Shown: positions 1 through 8,489, counted from the first letter of the stretch. The stretch is 64,000 bases of DNA from Micromonospora noduli (GCF_003264365.1 NZ_PYAK01000016.1:56446-120445); one strand, 5' to 3'. Notes: generated by a model not told the origin, from the letters alone. Numbers and translations: made by a program.

Positions 1-473
1 TTGTTGTTGTAGAGCCCGCCCTTCCACACCGTGGGGGCGAAGTCGCCCTCGGCGAGTTCCAGATTCTTGGCGACGTCGTCCAGCTCGGTGATCACGCCGC
101 GGGCGGCGAAGGTGGCGAGCTGGTCCATGTGCATGACCGCGATGTCCGGGCCGTTGCCGCTGGAGGCCGCGCCGGGGAGCTTGTTGTAGTAGTCCTCCCA
201 CTGGTACGTGGCCACCGACACGGCGATGTTCTTGTGCTCGGTGTTGAACTGGTTCACCAGCGTCTTGAAGATCTCGCCGTCGCCGCCGGTGAAGCCGTTC
301 CACAGCTTCAGGTCCACCTTGGGGCCGGTGTACTCCTTGCCCCCGTTGCCGGCGGCCGGCCCGGAGGCGCTGTCATCGCCGCCGCCGCAACCCGCGAGGG
401 TCAGCGAGGCCGCGGCGCCGAGTCCGAGACCGAGGCCGAGCAGGCGACGCCGGCTCATGTCGTTCTGGATCAT
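1..473 (-). CDS. Sugar ABC transporter substrate-binding lipoprotein (partial, C-terminus outside window)
   Basis: Extracellular solute-binding protein of the family-1 (carbohydrate) type. About 157 N-terminal residues are present and the rest runs off the left edge. The start ATG follows AAGGAGAG at good spacing. The N-terminus has a twin-arginine-like SRRRLLGLGLG stretch and a lipobox LAGC, so it should be an exported, lipid-anchored protein. The mature part begins with a typical LKLWNGFTGGDGEIFKTLV segment and later has GPDIAVMHMDQLA, both usual in this family. It lies 61 nt downstream of the arabinofuranosidase on the same strand, so it probably imports arabinose-containing oligosaccharides under the same LacI control; the substrate is inferred from context only. 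Confidence 0.85.
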   Translation of the reverse strand, partial: MIQNDMSRRRLLGLGLGLGAAASLTLAGCGGGDDSASGPAAGNGGKEYTGPKVDLKLWNGFTGGDGEIFKTLVNQFNTEHKNIAVSVATYQWEDYYNKLPGAASSGNGPDIAVMHMDQLATFAARGVITELDDVAKNLELAEGDFAPTVWKGGLYNN

Positions 474-534
474 GCTTTATCTCTCCTTGAGGGGGAACGG
501 AATGAATTGTGCCTGCTCAGAACCGGTGTGACAC

Positions 535-2049
535 CTACGCGTTGGCCGGGCCGAAGCGGAGCACGCTCCAGGACACGGCGGGCAGGCGCACTGTGCACCG
601 ACCGCCGTCGGGGGTGGGGGTGGGCAGGTCCCGAGGCGTCACCCGGTCGGGCTCGGCCTCGGTGTTCGTCGCCGACGGGTCGGACCCGGCAGCGATGCTC
701 TGGAACGACAGGCCGGACATACCCGGCAGGCCGCGCAGATCGATCTCCAGCGGGAGATCGGTGGAGTCCCGGTTGACCGCGAACACGGTCAGCTCGCCGG
801 TCTCCTCGTCGTGCACGGCGACGGTGTCGAGCACCGGCACGTCCCCGTACTTCTTCGTGTCGTAGCGCGGCGACACCGGGTCGGTGCGCAGCACGGTGCC
901 CCGGGCGTACCGGGCAGTCAGCGCGAACGGGTGGAAGATGCTCTGCCGCCAGGCCGGGCCGCCGTTGCGGGTACGGATCGGCGCGATCACGTTGGCCAGC
1001 TGGGCCTGCGCGGCCACCCCGACCCGGTCCGCGTGCCGAAGCAGGGTGATCAGCAGGTCGCCGACGACCACCGCGTCGACCGCTGTGAAGTCGTCCTCGA
1101 TCAGCGCCGGGGCTTCGACCCAGCCGCGCCGGTCCAGGTCGGCCTGGAGGCGGGACTCGTACCAGACGTTCCACTCGTCGAAGGAGATCTTCAGCTTGCG
1201 CTTGTGCCGCTGCTTGGCGGCCACGTGGTCGGCGGTCGCGACGACCTCGGTGATGAAGTTGTCCATGTCGACGGCCGAGGCCAGGATGCTGGCCTGGTCG
1301 CCGTCGGACGGGTCGTAGTAGGTGTGCGCCGAGATGTAGTCGACGTGCTCGTAGGTGTGCTCCAGCACCGTCGCCTCCCAGGAGGCGAAGGTGGGCATCC
1401 GCCGGTTGGAGCTGCCGCAGGCGATCAGGCTGATCGACGGGTCGATCATCCTCATCGCTCGGGCGGCCTCGGCGGCGACGCGGCCGTACTCGTCAGCGGT
1501 CTTGTGGCCGACCTGCCATGGGCCGTCCATCTCGTTGCCCAGGCACCACAGCCGCACCCCGTACGGGTCCTCGGCGCCGTGCTTGCGCCGCAGGTCGGAG
1601 AGCTCGGTGCCGCCCGGGTGGTTGGCGTACTCCAGCAGGTCGAGTGCCTCCTGGACCCCGCGTGTGCCGAGGTTGACCGCCATCATCGGCTCGACGCCGG
1701 CCTCTGCGGCCCAGGTCATGAACTCGTCCAGCCCGAACGCGTTGGTCTCGATCGTCTTCCAGGCCAGGTCGAGCCGGCGGGGCCGGTTGTCGACCGGGCC
1801 GACCCCGTCCTCCCAGCGGTAGCCGGAAACGAAGTTGCCACCCGGGTAGCGGACCACTGAAACGCCCAGCTCGCGGGTCAGGTCCAGCACGTCGCCGCGC
1901 AGGCCCCGGGAGTCGGCGCTGGGGTGGCCGGGCTCGTAGATGCCGCCGTAGACGCACCGCCCCATGTGCTCGACGAATGAGCCGAAGAGGCGTCGGTCGG
2001 CCGGGCCGATGGAGAAGGCCGGGTCGATCGTCAGCTGCGCGGTCCGCAA
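535..2049 (-). CDS. abfA: GH51 alpha-L-arabinofuranosidase
   Basis: Hydrolyses terminal alpha-L-arabinofuranosyl residues of arabinoxylan or arabinan fragments, with retention of configuration. At 504 aa it has the usual GH51 length. The acid/base is Glu173 in CLGNEMDGPWQ and the nucleophile Glu292 in SFDEWNVWY; RYPGGNF and AHTYYDP are also family motifs. The chosen start is TTG at 2049, preceded by GAGGAAAGGTGG; an upstream in-frame extension overlaps the divergent regulator and is not credible. No signal peptide is seen, so it is probably cytoplasmic and acts on imported oligosaccharides. It is the first gene of an operon with the downstream sugar-binding lipoprotein and has tandem LacI-type operators in front of it. 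Confidence 0.95.
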   Translation of the reverse strand: MRTAQLTIDPAFSIGPADRRLFGSFVEHMGRCVYGGIYEPGHPSADSRGLRGDVLDLTRELGVSVVRYPGGNFVSGYRWEDGVGPVDNRPRRLDLAWKTIETNAFGLDEFMTWAAEAGVEPMMAVNLGTRGVQEALDLLEYANHPGGTELSDLRRKHGAEDPYGVRLWCLGNEMDGPWQVGHKTADEYGRVAAEAARAMRMIDPSISLIACGSSNRRMPTFASWEATVLEHTYEHVDYISAHTYYDPSDGDQASILASAVDMDNFITEVVATADHVAAKQRHKRKLKISFDEWNVWYESRLQADLDRRGWVEAPALIEDDFTAVDAVVVGDLLITLLRHADRVGVAAQAQLANVIAPIRTRNGGPAWRQSIFHPFALTARYARGTVLRTDPVSPRYDTKKYGDVPVLDTVAVHDEETGELTVFAVNRDSTDLPLEIDLRGLPGMSGLSFQSIAAGSDPSATNTEAEPDRVTPRDLPTPTPDGGRCTVRLPAVSWSVLRFGPANA

Positions 2050-2120
2050 GGGGGTGCCACCTTTCCTCGTGCCGATGCCCGGGTGAGGGCGGTCACTGTT
2101 CACCCGGTGTCCACCGTTTC

Positions 2121-2144
2121 TACAACGTTGTAGGCAACGTTGTA
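2121..2144. promoter_or_regulatory. Tandem LacI-family operator
   Basis: A perfect 12-bp palindrome TACAACGTTGTA (2121-2132) is followed by a second copy of its core, CAACGTTGTA (2135-2144), with centres 12 bp apart, about one helical turn. It sits in the 147-bp gap between divergent abfA and the LacI gene. CG-centred palindromes are typical of LacI-family operators, so it is likely the site for the adjacent regulator, controlling both directions. Confidence 0.75.
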
Positions 2145-2196
2145 AAGAGCTGGTGACGAGGTATGGTGCGCTGGGTAACATCGGGGAGGTTGGGGA

Positions 2197-3204
2197 GTGC
2201 GACACAGGCTCAAGGACGTGGCTGAACGGGCCGGGGTGTCGGTGAAGACCGTCTCCAACGTCGTCAACGGCTACGTGCACGTGCGGCCGGACACTCGTGC
2301 CCGAGTCGAAGAGGCGATCGCCGAGCTCAACTATCGGCCCAACCTCTCGGCCCGCCACCTGCGTAAGGGCCGCACCGGCGTGATCGCGTTGGCCGTTCCG
2401 GAACTGGACATCCCGTACTTCGCCGAGCTGGCCCGCTACGTGGTCACCGCCGCCGCCGCCTACGGCTGGACGGTGCTGATCGACCAGACCGGCGGTCGGC
2501 GGGAGCAGGAACGGGTGGTCGCCTCCGGTATCACCGACCACCTGATCGACGGGCTCATCTTCAGTCCGTTGGCGCTCACGGCGGAGGACCTGGCCGGCCT
2601 GGACGGCACGCCCATGGTGCTGCTCGGCGAGCGGGTCGAACACGGCCCCGCCGATCGAGTGGTGATCGACAACGTGACCGCGGCCCGGGAGATCACCGCT
2701 CACCTGATCCAGCTCGGCCACCGCCGGATCGCGGCCATCGGCTCCCAGCGAACCGACGAGGGCGCCAGCGCCCGACTGCGCCTGGCCGGCTATACCGACG
2801 CGCTGCGCGCCGCCGGGCTCGACTACGACGAGACCCTGGTGGCGCCCGCGTCGGCCTGGCACCGCGCCGACGGTGCGGCCGCCATGCGGGGCCTGCTCAC
2901 CTCCGGTGTACGCCCCGACGCAGTCTTCTGCTTCAACGACACCCTCGCCCTGGGTGCCCTCCGCGCCCTGCACGAGGCAGGGCTGCGGGTGCCCGAGGAC
3001 GTGGCGGTGGTCGGCTTCGACGACATCGAGGACGGCCGGTTCTCCATCCCCACCCTGAGCACCGTCGCCCCGGACAAGGAGAAGATCGCCCAACTGGCGG
3101 TCGAACTCCTCGCCAACCGCCTGGACGGCGACCGCACCGCCCCGGCGAAGGAGCTGTCCGCCCCCTACCGCCTGGAACTTCGCGAATCCACCCAGGCCCC
3201 CTGA
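2197..3204 (+). CDS. LacI-family transcriptional regulator
   Basis: A 335-aa repressor with an N-terminal LacI helix-turn-helix (RLKDVAERAGVSVKTVSNVVNG, roughly residues 3-25) followed by a hinge region and a periplasmic-binding-protein-like effector domain (VIALAVPELDIPYFAEL through VGFDDIEDGRFSIPTLSTV). The start is GTG at 2197 behind GGGGAGGTTGGGGA. It is divergent from abfA across tandem CAACGTTG operators. By family behaviour it should repress abfA and the transporter genes, and release DNA when an arabinose-type sugar binds; the inducer is inferred. Confidence 0.93.
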   Translation: MRHRLKDVAERAGVSVKTVSNVVNGYVHVRPDTRARVEEAIAELNYRPNLSARHLRKGRTGVIALAVPELDIPYFAELARYVVTAAAAYGWTVLIDQTGGRREQERVVASGITDHLIDGLIFSPLALTAEDLAGLDGTPMVLLGERVEHGPADRVVIDNVTAAREITAHLIQLGHRRIAAIGSQRTDEGASARLRLAGYTDALRAAGLDYDETLVAPASAWHRADGAAAMRGLLTSGVRPDAVFCFNDTLALGALRALHEAGLRVPEDVAVVGFDDIEDGRFSIPTLSTVAPDKEKIAQLAVELLANRLDGDRTAPAKELSAPYRLELRESTQAP

Positions 3205-3222
3205 CCCCCGGACCGGGTGGGG

Positions 3223-4008
3223 TCAGTCGAAGAAGCGGGCCAGGTGGGACTGGGGTGCCGGGTCGGCGTCCGGGGGGAGGGGCGTCAGGTCGGCGAAGAT
3301 CGAGGCGCCGTCGCAGCCCGCGTGCAGTGGGTACCAGCGCGGCGTGCCCGGTGGCCGCAGCTGGCAGATCCCCTTGAACGTCTGCACGTCCATCAGCCGG
3401 ACGTGGGTCGGGTCGGCCACCGCGTTCACATGCCCCCACCAGGGGCTCATCACGTGCAGCACCCCACCGGGGCGGAGCACCCGATGACACTCGTCGACCA
3501 GCGGCAGGAAGTCGATCAGGTGCTCCAGGATGTGCACCGCGAAGAGGACGTCCACCGAGTTGTCGGCGAGCGGCAGCGAGCCGGACAGGTCCGCCACGGC
3601 ATCCACTCCGGGCGCCGGGTAGATGTCCAGCCCCAGGTTGCTCGACCACTGCTTGGTCGGCCCACAACCGAGGTCCACCACCACCGGCGCCCGCCCGCCG
3701 ATGCCGACCCGGCACCAGACGCCGTAGACACCGGCCAGCCGTCCCACCAGCTCCCGCACCAGCCGTAGCTGGGCGGGATCGGCCACGTCGCCGCTCAGAT
3801 GGGCCACCCCCCGGTCGAACCGCACCTCGACCGCCAGGTCCCGCAACCGATCATCGTGGCGGACCTGGTCCGCCCACGCCTGTGCGAGGGAATCGTCGAT
3901 CGCCCGCAGCCGGTCGGCCGAGGGCGGAGTCTGTGCCAAAGCGACCATTCGGGCCACCTCCCGCCGCGCGATACCCGCAATCGCGCCCGGTATGCCCCGC
4001 TCGTCCAC
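3223..4008 (-). CDS. BON-like domain fused to class I SAM-dependent methyltransferase
   Basis: A 261-aa protein with two parts. Residues about 60-100 (VEVRFDRGVAHLSGDVADPAQLRLVRELVGRLAGV) look like a BON domain. The C-terminal part is a class I methyltransferase with VVVDLGCGPTK as motif I and FAVHILEHLIDFLPLVDECHRVLRPGG as the motif IV-VI region of Methyltransf_11-type enzymes. The substrate is unknown. It ends 19 bp from the end of the LacI gene (convergent) and has no clear operon partner. BON domains normally bind phospholipid or act in envelope proteins, so this fusion is unusual, although no export signal is visible. Confidence 0.75.
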   Translation of the reverse strand: MDERGIPGAIAGIARREVARMVALAQTPPSADRLRAIDDSLAQAWADQVRHDDRLRDLAVEVRFDRGVAHLSGDVADPAQLRLVRELVGRLAGVYGVWCRVGIGGRAPVVVDLGCGPTKQWSSNLGLDIYPAPGVDAVADLSGSLPLADNSVDVLFAVHILEHLIDFLPLVDECHRVLRPGGVLHVMSPWWGHVNAVADPTHVRLMDVQTFKGICQLRPPGTPRWYPLHAGCDGASIFADLTPLPPDADPAPQSHLARFFD

Positions 4009-4086
4009 CAGGTCGGCGTGGCCCGCGCAACCGTGCGGTGGGCGTGTCGCAGCCCGCCGGCACCCCAGGCTCGGCCCGCGCCCGGG

Positions 4087-4395
4087 TCAGCCGGAGAGAG
4101 TGCGGCGGCCCCCACGCATCCGTTGGCGAGGCGGCGGGTCGGCGGGCTTCGGCCGCTTGAGGTGGTAGCGGTGCAGTTCGTGGTTGCCGGGCAGGGACGG
4201 GTCCTCGCTCATCGCGACCAACTCCCAGCCCTGGTCGCCGGCCCGGTTCAGGTGTGCCAGGGCGGTGTCGCCGTACGGCGTCACGTCGACCATCGAGCCG
4301 TCCGGGCCGTACCAGACGAAGACGACCTCCCAGCCGAGGTCGTTGGTCGCAGCCTGGCGGCGGCGGACCAGCAGGGCGTACTCCCACTTGAGCAT
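4087..4395 (-). CDS. Conserved hypothetical protein, 102 aa
   Basis: A small protein starting MLKWEYALL and containing GDQGWELVAMSEDP. The pattern W-E-Y followed by G-W-E-L-V resembles the DUF4177 type of small proteins of unknown function. It has a basic tail (RQRMRGGRRTLSG). The ATG at 4395 is preferred; an in-frame TTG at 4437 overlaps the stop codon of the ABC-F gene and would add 14 residues. It is downstream of the ABC-F gene on the same strand and probably co-transcribed. No function is assigned. Confidence 0.7.
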   Translation of the reverse strand: MLKWEYALLVRRRQAATNDLGWEVVFVWYGPDGSMVDVTPYGDTALAHLNRAGDQGWELVAMSEDPSLPGNHELHRYHLKRPKPADPPPRQRMRGGRRTLSG

Positions 4396-4433
4396 GGAGT
4401 CATTCTCACCCCGCGCCGACCCGCTGGCACGGA

Positions 4434-6071
4434 TCAATCCTCGGCGATCCGCCCGGCGTCGACCCGCAGTCGCCGGTTGGTCTCGATGGCGGCCAGCATC
4501 CGCCGGTCGTGGGTGACCAGCAGCAGCGTTCCGGGGTAGCTGGCCAGCGCCGATTCGAGCTGCTCGATGGCGGGCAGGTCCAGGTGGTTGGTGGGCTCGT
4601 CCAGCACCAGCAGGTTGACCCCACGGCCCTGGAGCAGGGCCAGCGCGGCCCGGGTCCGCTCACCGGGGGAGAGGGTGGCCGCCGGTCGGGGCACGTGCGC
4701 CGCCCGCAGGCCGAACTTGGCCAGCAGGGTCCGCGCGTCCGCCGGCGACAGGTGGGGTACGGCCGCCTCGAACGCGTCGATCAGCGGCACGTCGCCAAGG
4801 AACAACCCGCGGGCCTGGTCCACCTCGCCGACCACCACGCCGGGCCCGAGCGAGGCGGTGCCAGCGTCCAGCGGCAGCCGACCCAGCAGCGCGGCCAACA
4901 GGGTGGACTTGCCCGAGCCGTTCGCCCCGGTCACCGCGACCCGGTCCGCCCAGTCGATCTGGAGGTCGACCGGGCCGAGGGTGAAACCACCACGGCGTAC
5001 CACGGCTCCGCGCAGCGTGGCCACGACGGCGCCGGCGCGGGGCGCGGCGGCGATCTCCATCCGCAGCTCCCACTCCTTGCGAGGCTCCTCGACCACGTCG
5101 AGCCGTTCAATCAGCCGTTCGGTCTGCTTGGCCTTGGCGGCCTGCTTCTCGCTCGACTCGCTGCGGAACTTGCGGCCGATCTTGTCGTTGTCGGTGGCCT
5201 TGCGGCGGGCGTTCCGCACGCCCTTCTCCATCCACCCACGCTGGGTGCGGGCCCGAGCCTCCAGCCCGGCCTTGGTGTCGGCGTACTCCTCGAAGTCCGC
5301 GCGGGCGTGCCGGCGGGCCACCTCGCGCTCCTCCAGGTAGGCCGCGTAGCCGCCGCCGTAGTGGTGCACCTGCTGCTGCGGCAGGTCCAGCTCCACGACC
5401 CGGGTCACCGTACGGGTGAGGAACTCCCGGTCGTGGCTGACCAGCACCGTGCCGGCCCGCAGCCCGGTGACGAACTCCTCCAGCCGCTCCAACCCGGCCA
5501 GGTCCAGGTCGTTGGTCGGCTCGTCGAGCAGGAACACGTCGTACCGGCTGAGCAACAGCGACGCGAGCCCGGCCCGGGCCGCCTGACCGCCGGAGAGCCC
5601 GGTCGTCGGGTGGTCCAGGTCGACCGCGAGCCCAAGGTCGGCACTCACCTGCTCGGCGCGCTCGTCGAGGTCCGCGCCGCCGAGGGCGAGCCAGCGCTCC
5701 AGCGCGTCGCCGTACGCGTCGTCGGCACCCGCCGCCCCGGCGGTCAGCGCCTCGGTCGCCGCGTCCAACGCCGCCTGCGCGGCGGTCACCCCGGTCCTGC
5801 GGGCCAGGAAGTCCCGTACCGTCTCGCCCGGCCGCCGTTCCGGTTCCTGTGGCAGGTGGCCGACGCTCGCGGTGGGTGGGCTGAGCCGCACGCTGCCGGC
5901 CTCGACCGGCAACAACCCGGCGAGGGTACGCAGCAGTGTCGACTTGCCGGCCCCGTTCGGCCCGACCAGCCCGACCACGTCGCCGGGGGCGACCACCAGG
6001 TCCAGTCCGGCGAAGAGCGGGCGGTCGCCGTGCCCGGCGGCCAGGTCCTTGACGATCATCGTGGCGCTCAT
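4434..6071 (-). CDS. ABC-F family ATPase (two tandem ABC domains)
   Basis: A 545-aa soluble protein with two nucleotide-binding domains and no membrane segment, as in ABC-F translation factors. First half: Walker A GPNGAGKST, signature LSGGQ, Walker B VFLLDEPTND. A charged linker rich in R and K (about residues 240-310) joins them. Second half: GANGSGKST, LSPGE, LLVLDEPTNH. ABC-F proteins bind the ribosomal E site and either help translation of difficult sequences or give antibiotic resistance by target protection. The sequence does not show which role applies here. It is divergent from the glucokinase-like gene across 62 bp. Confidence 0.93.
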   Translation of the reverse strand: MSATMIVKDLAAGHGDRPLFAGLDLVVAPGDVVGLVGPNGAGKSTLLRTLAGLLPVEAGSVRLSPPTASVGHLPQEPERRPGETVRDFLARRTGVTAAQAALDAATEALTAGAAGADDAYGDALERWLALGGADLDERAEQVSADLGLAVDLDHPTTGLSGGQAARAGLASLLLSRYDVFLLDEPTNDLDLAGLERLEEFVTGLRAGTVLVSHDREFLTRTVTRVVELDLPQQQVHHYGGGYAAYLEEREVARRHARADFEEYADTKAGLEARARTQRGWMEKGVRNARRKATDNDKIGRKFRSESSEKQAAKAKQTERLIERLDVVEEPRKEWELRMEIAAAPRAGAVVATLRGAVVRRGGFTLGPVDLQIDWADRVAVTGANGSGKSTLLAALLGRLPLDAGTASLGPGVVVGEVDQARGLFLGDVPLIDAFEAAVPHLSPADARTLLAKFGLRAAHVPRPAATLSPGERTRAALALLQGRGVNLLVLDEPTNHLDLPAIEQLESALASYPGTLLLVTHDRRMLAAIETNRRLRVDAGRIAED

Positions 6072-6133
6072 CAGGACGGCAGCCTATCCGGCCGCCCGCA
6101 TACGACCGGCCGGCAGCGGGCAGACTCAACGAC

Positions 6134-6904
6134 GTGGTGACCACACTGGCGATCGACTGTGGCGGCGGGGGCATCAAGGCGTCCGTGCTCGACGAGGCGG
6201 GAACGATGCGGGCCCGGCCGTTGCGGGTGCCCACCCCGTACCCGTTGCCGCCCGCGCTGTTTGTCCGGACCCTGCTGGATCTCGGCGGGCGCCTGCCAAC
6301 GGCGGACCGGGTCACTGTCGGGGTACCCGGGATGATCCGGCACGGAGTGGTAGTCAGCACCCCGCACTACGTGACCCGCAACGGCCCCCGCACCCGGGTC
6401 GACCCGGACCTGCTCGCCGAGTGGTCCGGCTGGGACGCGCGCGGCGCGCTGGCCGACGCGTTCGGGGTGCCGGCGCTGGTGCTCAACGACGCCGAGGTGC
6501 ACGGCGCCGGAGTGGTCGCCGGCACCGGCTGCGAGCTGGTGTTGACCCTGGGGACGGGGCTGGGCAGCGCGCTCTTCGACGGCGGGGTGCTCGCACCGCA
6601 CCTGGAGTTGTCGCACGCGCCGGTGCGCTGGGGCACGACCTACGACACGTACGTCGGCGAGCCGGAACGGCGGCGGCTCGGCGACGCCTTCTGGTCTCGT
6701 CGGATCCGCCAGGTGGTGGACGGGCTGCGCCCGGTGTTCCGCTGGGACCGGCTCTACCTGGGCGGGGGCAACTCCCGACTGATCCGGCCCGAGCAACTGA
6801 CCCGGATGGGCGACGACGTGGTGGTGGTGCCGAACACCGCCGGAATCGTCGGCGGTGTCCGCGCCTGGGAACTTTCCGCCGGACGCCGGGACGCCCGTAC
6901 CTGA
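6134..6904 (+). CDS. ROK-family sugar kinase, polyphosphate-glucokinase-like
   Basis: A 256-aa protein with the phosphate-binding motif LAIDCGGGGIKASVLD at the N-terminus, VLNDAEVHGAG containing the probable catalytic Asp, and LTLGTGLGSALFDGG as the second phosphate loop, followed by YLGGGNSRLI. The arrangement fits polyphosphate/ATP glucokinases. Where these usually have E-L-G-H, this protein has E-L-S-H (about residue 160), so its substrate may differ. The GTG start lacks a clear ribosome-binding site and may be close to a leaderless transcript start in the 62-bp divergent gap. Confidence 0.75.
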   Translation: MVTTLAIDCGGGGIKASVLDEAGTMRARPLRVPTPYPLPPALFVRTLLDLGGRLPTADRVTVGVPGMIRHGVVVSTPHYVTRNGPRTRVDPDLLAEWSGWDARGALADAFGVPALVLNDAEVHGAGVVAGTGCELVLTLGTGLGSALFDGGVLAPHLELSHAPVRWGTTYDTYVGEPERRRLGDAFWSRRIRQVVDGLRPVFRWDRLYLGGGNSRLIRPEQLTRMGDDVVVVPNTAGIVGGVRAWELSAGRRDART

Positions 6905-7023
6905 CCCTTCGGCGGCCGTCGGGGGCCGGAACTGACCTGATCTCGACCCCGGGAACAGTCGCCAAACTCCCGGTGTTGTGCCAGCGTCGGAACAGGTGAC
7001 GGTGCGACCCGAGGAGGTGGCAG

Positions 7024-7392
7024 ATGGATCTTCTGGCGGACTACCGGCGGGCGACCATGTTCTTCGAAACCGGTGACCCCAGTGGGGCAGCCCGACTGCT
7101 GGAGCCGATCATCGACGCCGAGCCCGGCAACGCGGCGGTCCGGCAACTGCTGGCCCGGGCGTACTTCCAGTCGGCCCAGCTCAACCGGGCCGAGGAGCAT
7201 CTGCGCGAGCTGGTCGAGCGGGACCCGAGCGACCACTACGCGCACCACGTGCTCGGTCGGACGCTGGAGCGGCTGAACCGACACACCGACGCGCTGCGGC
7301 ACCTGCGGATCGCCGCAGCGATGTACGCGGCCAACGACGACTACCGGACCGCGCTGGAGCGGGTGGAAACCCGACTGGGTGGCCGGCGCTGA
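7024..7392 (+). CDS. TPR-repeat protein, 122 aa
   Basis: A short helical protein made of about three tetratricopeptide repeats: FETGDPSGAARLLEPIIDAEPGN, LARAYFQSAQLNRAEEHLRELVERDPSD and LGRTLERLNRHTDALRHLRIA. These are protein-interaction scaffolds; the partner is not evident. The start ATG is strongly supported by GAGGAGGTGG just upstream. A strong hairpin terminator follows 20 bp after the stop, so it is probably a single-gene transcript. Confidence 0.88.
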   Translation: MDLLADYRRATMFFETGDPSGAARLLEPIIDAEPGNAAVRQLLARAYFQSAQLNRAEEHLRELVERDPSDHYAHHVLGRTLERLNRHTDALRHLRIAAAMYAANDDYRTALERVETRLGGRR

Positions 7393-7412
7393 GCCGGATC
7401 GGTGACGCGTGC

Positions 7413-7436
7413 GGGGCGGCCCTTCGGGGCCGCCCC
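7413..7436 (+). terminator. Rho-independent-type terminator hairpin
   Basis: A perfect 10-bp stem GGGGCGGCCC / GGGCCGCCCC closed by a TTCG tetraloop, located just after the TPR gene. It has no long T-run, which is usual for actinomycete terminators. Confidence 0.8.
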
Positions 7437-7511
7437 TTCGTCGTCGTCAGGCGACCTGCCGGACGTGCCTAGGATGGCGGACATGGGACCTGACCGGCCG
7501 GGGGCTGCGGC

Positions 7512-7766
7512 ATGAAGCTCAAGCTGGACCTGCACGAGATCTTCAACAAGGGCCAGGACATCGACCGGGCGTTGCGCGGGATCATGGACGAGGCGGTGGC
7601 GAAGAAGGCCACCCTCGTCGAGATCATCCCCGGCAAGGGGTCCGGCCAGCTCAAGAAGCGGGTGCTGCGGTTCCTCGACCAGAAGGACGTCAAGCAGCTC
7701 TACCACCGCGTGGAGAAGGACTCGAAGAACTTCGGCCGCCTCTTCGTCCACTTCCGCTGGAAGTAG
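7512..7766 (+). CDS. Smr-domain protein, 84 aa
   Basis: A stand-alone Smr-like domain: LDLHEIF near the N-terminus, IIPGKGSGQLKKRVLRFL in the middle and a basic C-terminus. Smr domains (MutS2 C-terminus and free forms) have DNA- or RNA-nicking activity in some members. The ATG has only a weak G-rich upstream stretch. The next gene (NUDIX) starts 7 nt after its stop, so the two are probably translated from one message. Confidence 0.8.
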   Translation: MKLKLDLHEIFNKGQDIDRALRGIMDEAVAKKATLVEIIPGKGSGQLKKRVLRFLDQKDVKQLYHRVEKDSKNFGRLFVHFRWK

Positions 7767-7773
7767 GCCGCGC

Positions 7774-8271
7774 GTGTCGACGGTGAACCTGCGGCGATCG
7801 GCGCGTGCGGTCGTCGTCGATGAAGACGACCGGGTTCTGCTGCTACGACTCGCCATTCCCGATCCGGCTGGCACGATCGCCGTTTGGATCACTCCCGGGG
7901 GTGGCGTCGAAGACGGCGAGACGCCACTGGCCGCGCTGCGGCGAGAGCTGCGCGAAGAAGTCGGACTTGCTGTCGATGTCGACCCGCCTCAGGTCTGGCG
8001 CCAGGAGATAGTCGCCGCCGGGTTCGCACCCGGCCACGATGGCGTCATGAACGACTACTTCCTCGTTCGGACGGCATCGTTCACGCCGCGCGGTGCAATG
8101 AGCGATGAGGAACTCGCCGCCGAACACGTCATTGGCTGGCGTTGGTGGTCGCTGTCGGAGATCAGGGAACACCGCGGTCCGGAACTGTTCTCGCCACGGG
8201 ACCTCGCCACGCCGTTGACCGCATTGATCGCTGACGGAGTGCCAACCCAACCCGTCCCGCTTGGCCTCTGA
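7774..8271 (+). CDS. NUDIX hydrolase
   Basis: A 165-aa NUDIX-fold pyrophosphohydrolase. The Nudix box is visible around residues 42-65 (GGGVEDGET and RRELREEVGL), holding the Glu residues that bind Mg2+. These enzymes hydrolyse nucleoside diphosphates linked to another group; the exact substrate cannot be told. The GTG start lies 7 nt after the Smr gene. A long stem-loop begins 51 bp after the stop. Confidence 0.9.
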   Translation: MSTVNLRRSARAVVVDEDDRVLLLRLAIPDPAGTIAVWITPGGGVEDGETPLAALRRELREEVGLAVDVDPPQVWRQEIVAAGFAPGHDGVMNDYFLVRTASFTPRGAMSDEELAAEHVIGWRWWSLSEIREHRGPELFSPRDLATPLTALIADGVPTQPVPLGL

Positions 8272-8321
8272 ACCACACCCCTGCGGGGACCAACCGTATG
8301 GCCCGGCATGGCGATGTGCTG

Positions 8322-8373
8322 TTGAGCGGTATACCCCAGAGTCGTATTCATACCTCTGAGGTATAGCGCTCAA
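8322..8373. repeat. AT-rich 20-bp inverted repeat (stem-loop)
   Basis: Two 20-nt arms (8322-8341 and 8354-8373) pair at 18 of 20 positions around a 12-nt loop. Nested inside the right half is a perfect palindrome ATACCTC-T-GAGGTAT (8350-8364). It is clearly more AT-rich than its surroundings. It may end the NUDIX transcript or be an operator or a small mobile repeat. Confidence 0.6.
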
Positions 8374-8408
8374 TACCGCGTCCGCCCCGACGGAGGCGAC
8401 TGACGGTC

Positions 8409-8434
8409 ACCGCTGACCGCTGACCGCTGACCGC
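8409..8434. repeat. Short tandem repeat of ACCGCTG
   Basis: Three perfect copies and a partial fourth of the 7-mer ACCGCTG in the gap between the NUDIX gene and the M28 peptidase terminator. No function is apparent. Confidence 0.6.
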
Positions 8435-8489
8435 CGGCTGCGGCCACAGCCCCACTTCGTAGCCTGGACGCGCTGATGGGCAGCATAAG

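Noticed and set aside
2050..3093. N-terminal extension of the arabinofuranosidase frame by about 348 codons
   Set aside because: It overlaps the LacI gene on the other strand, has no GH51 homology, and the TTG at 2049 has a proper ribosome-binding site.
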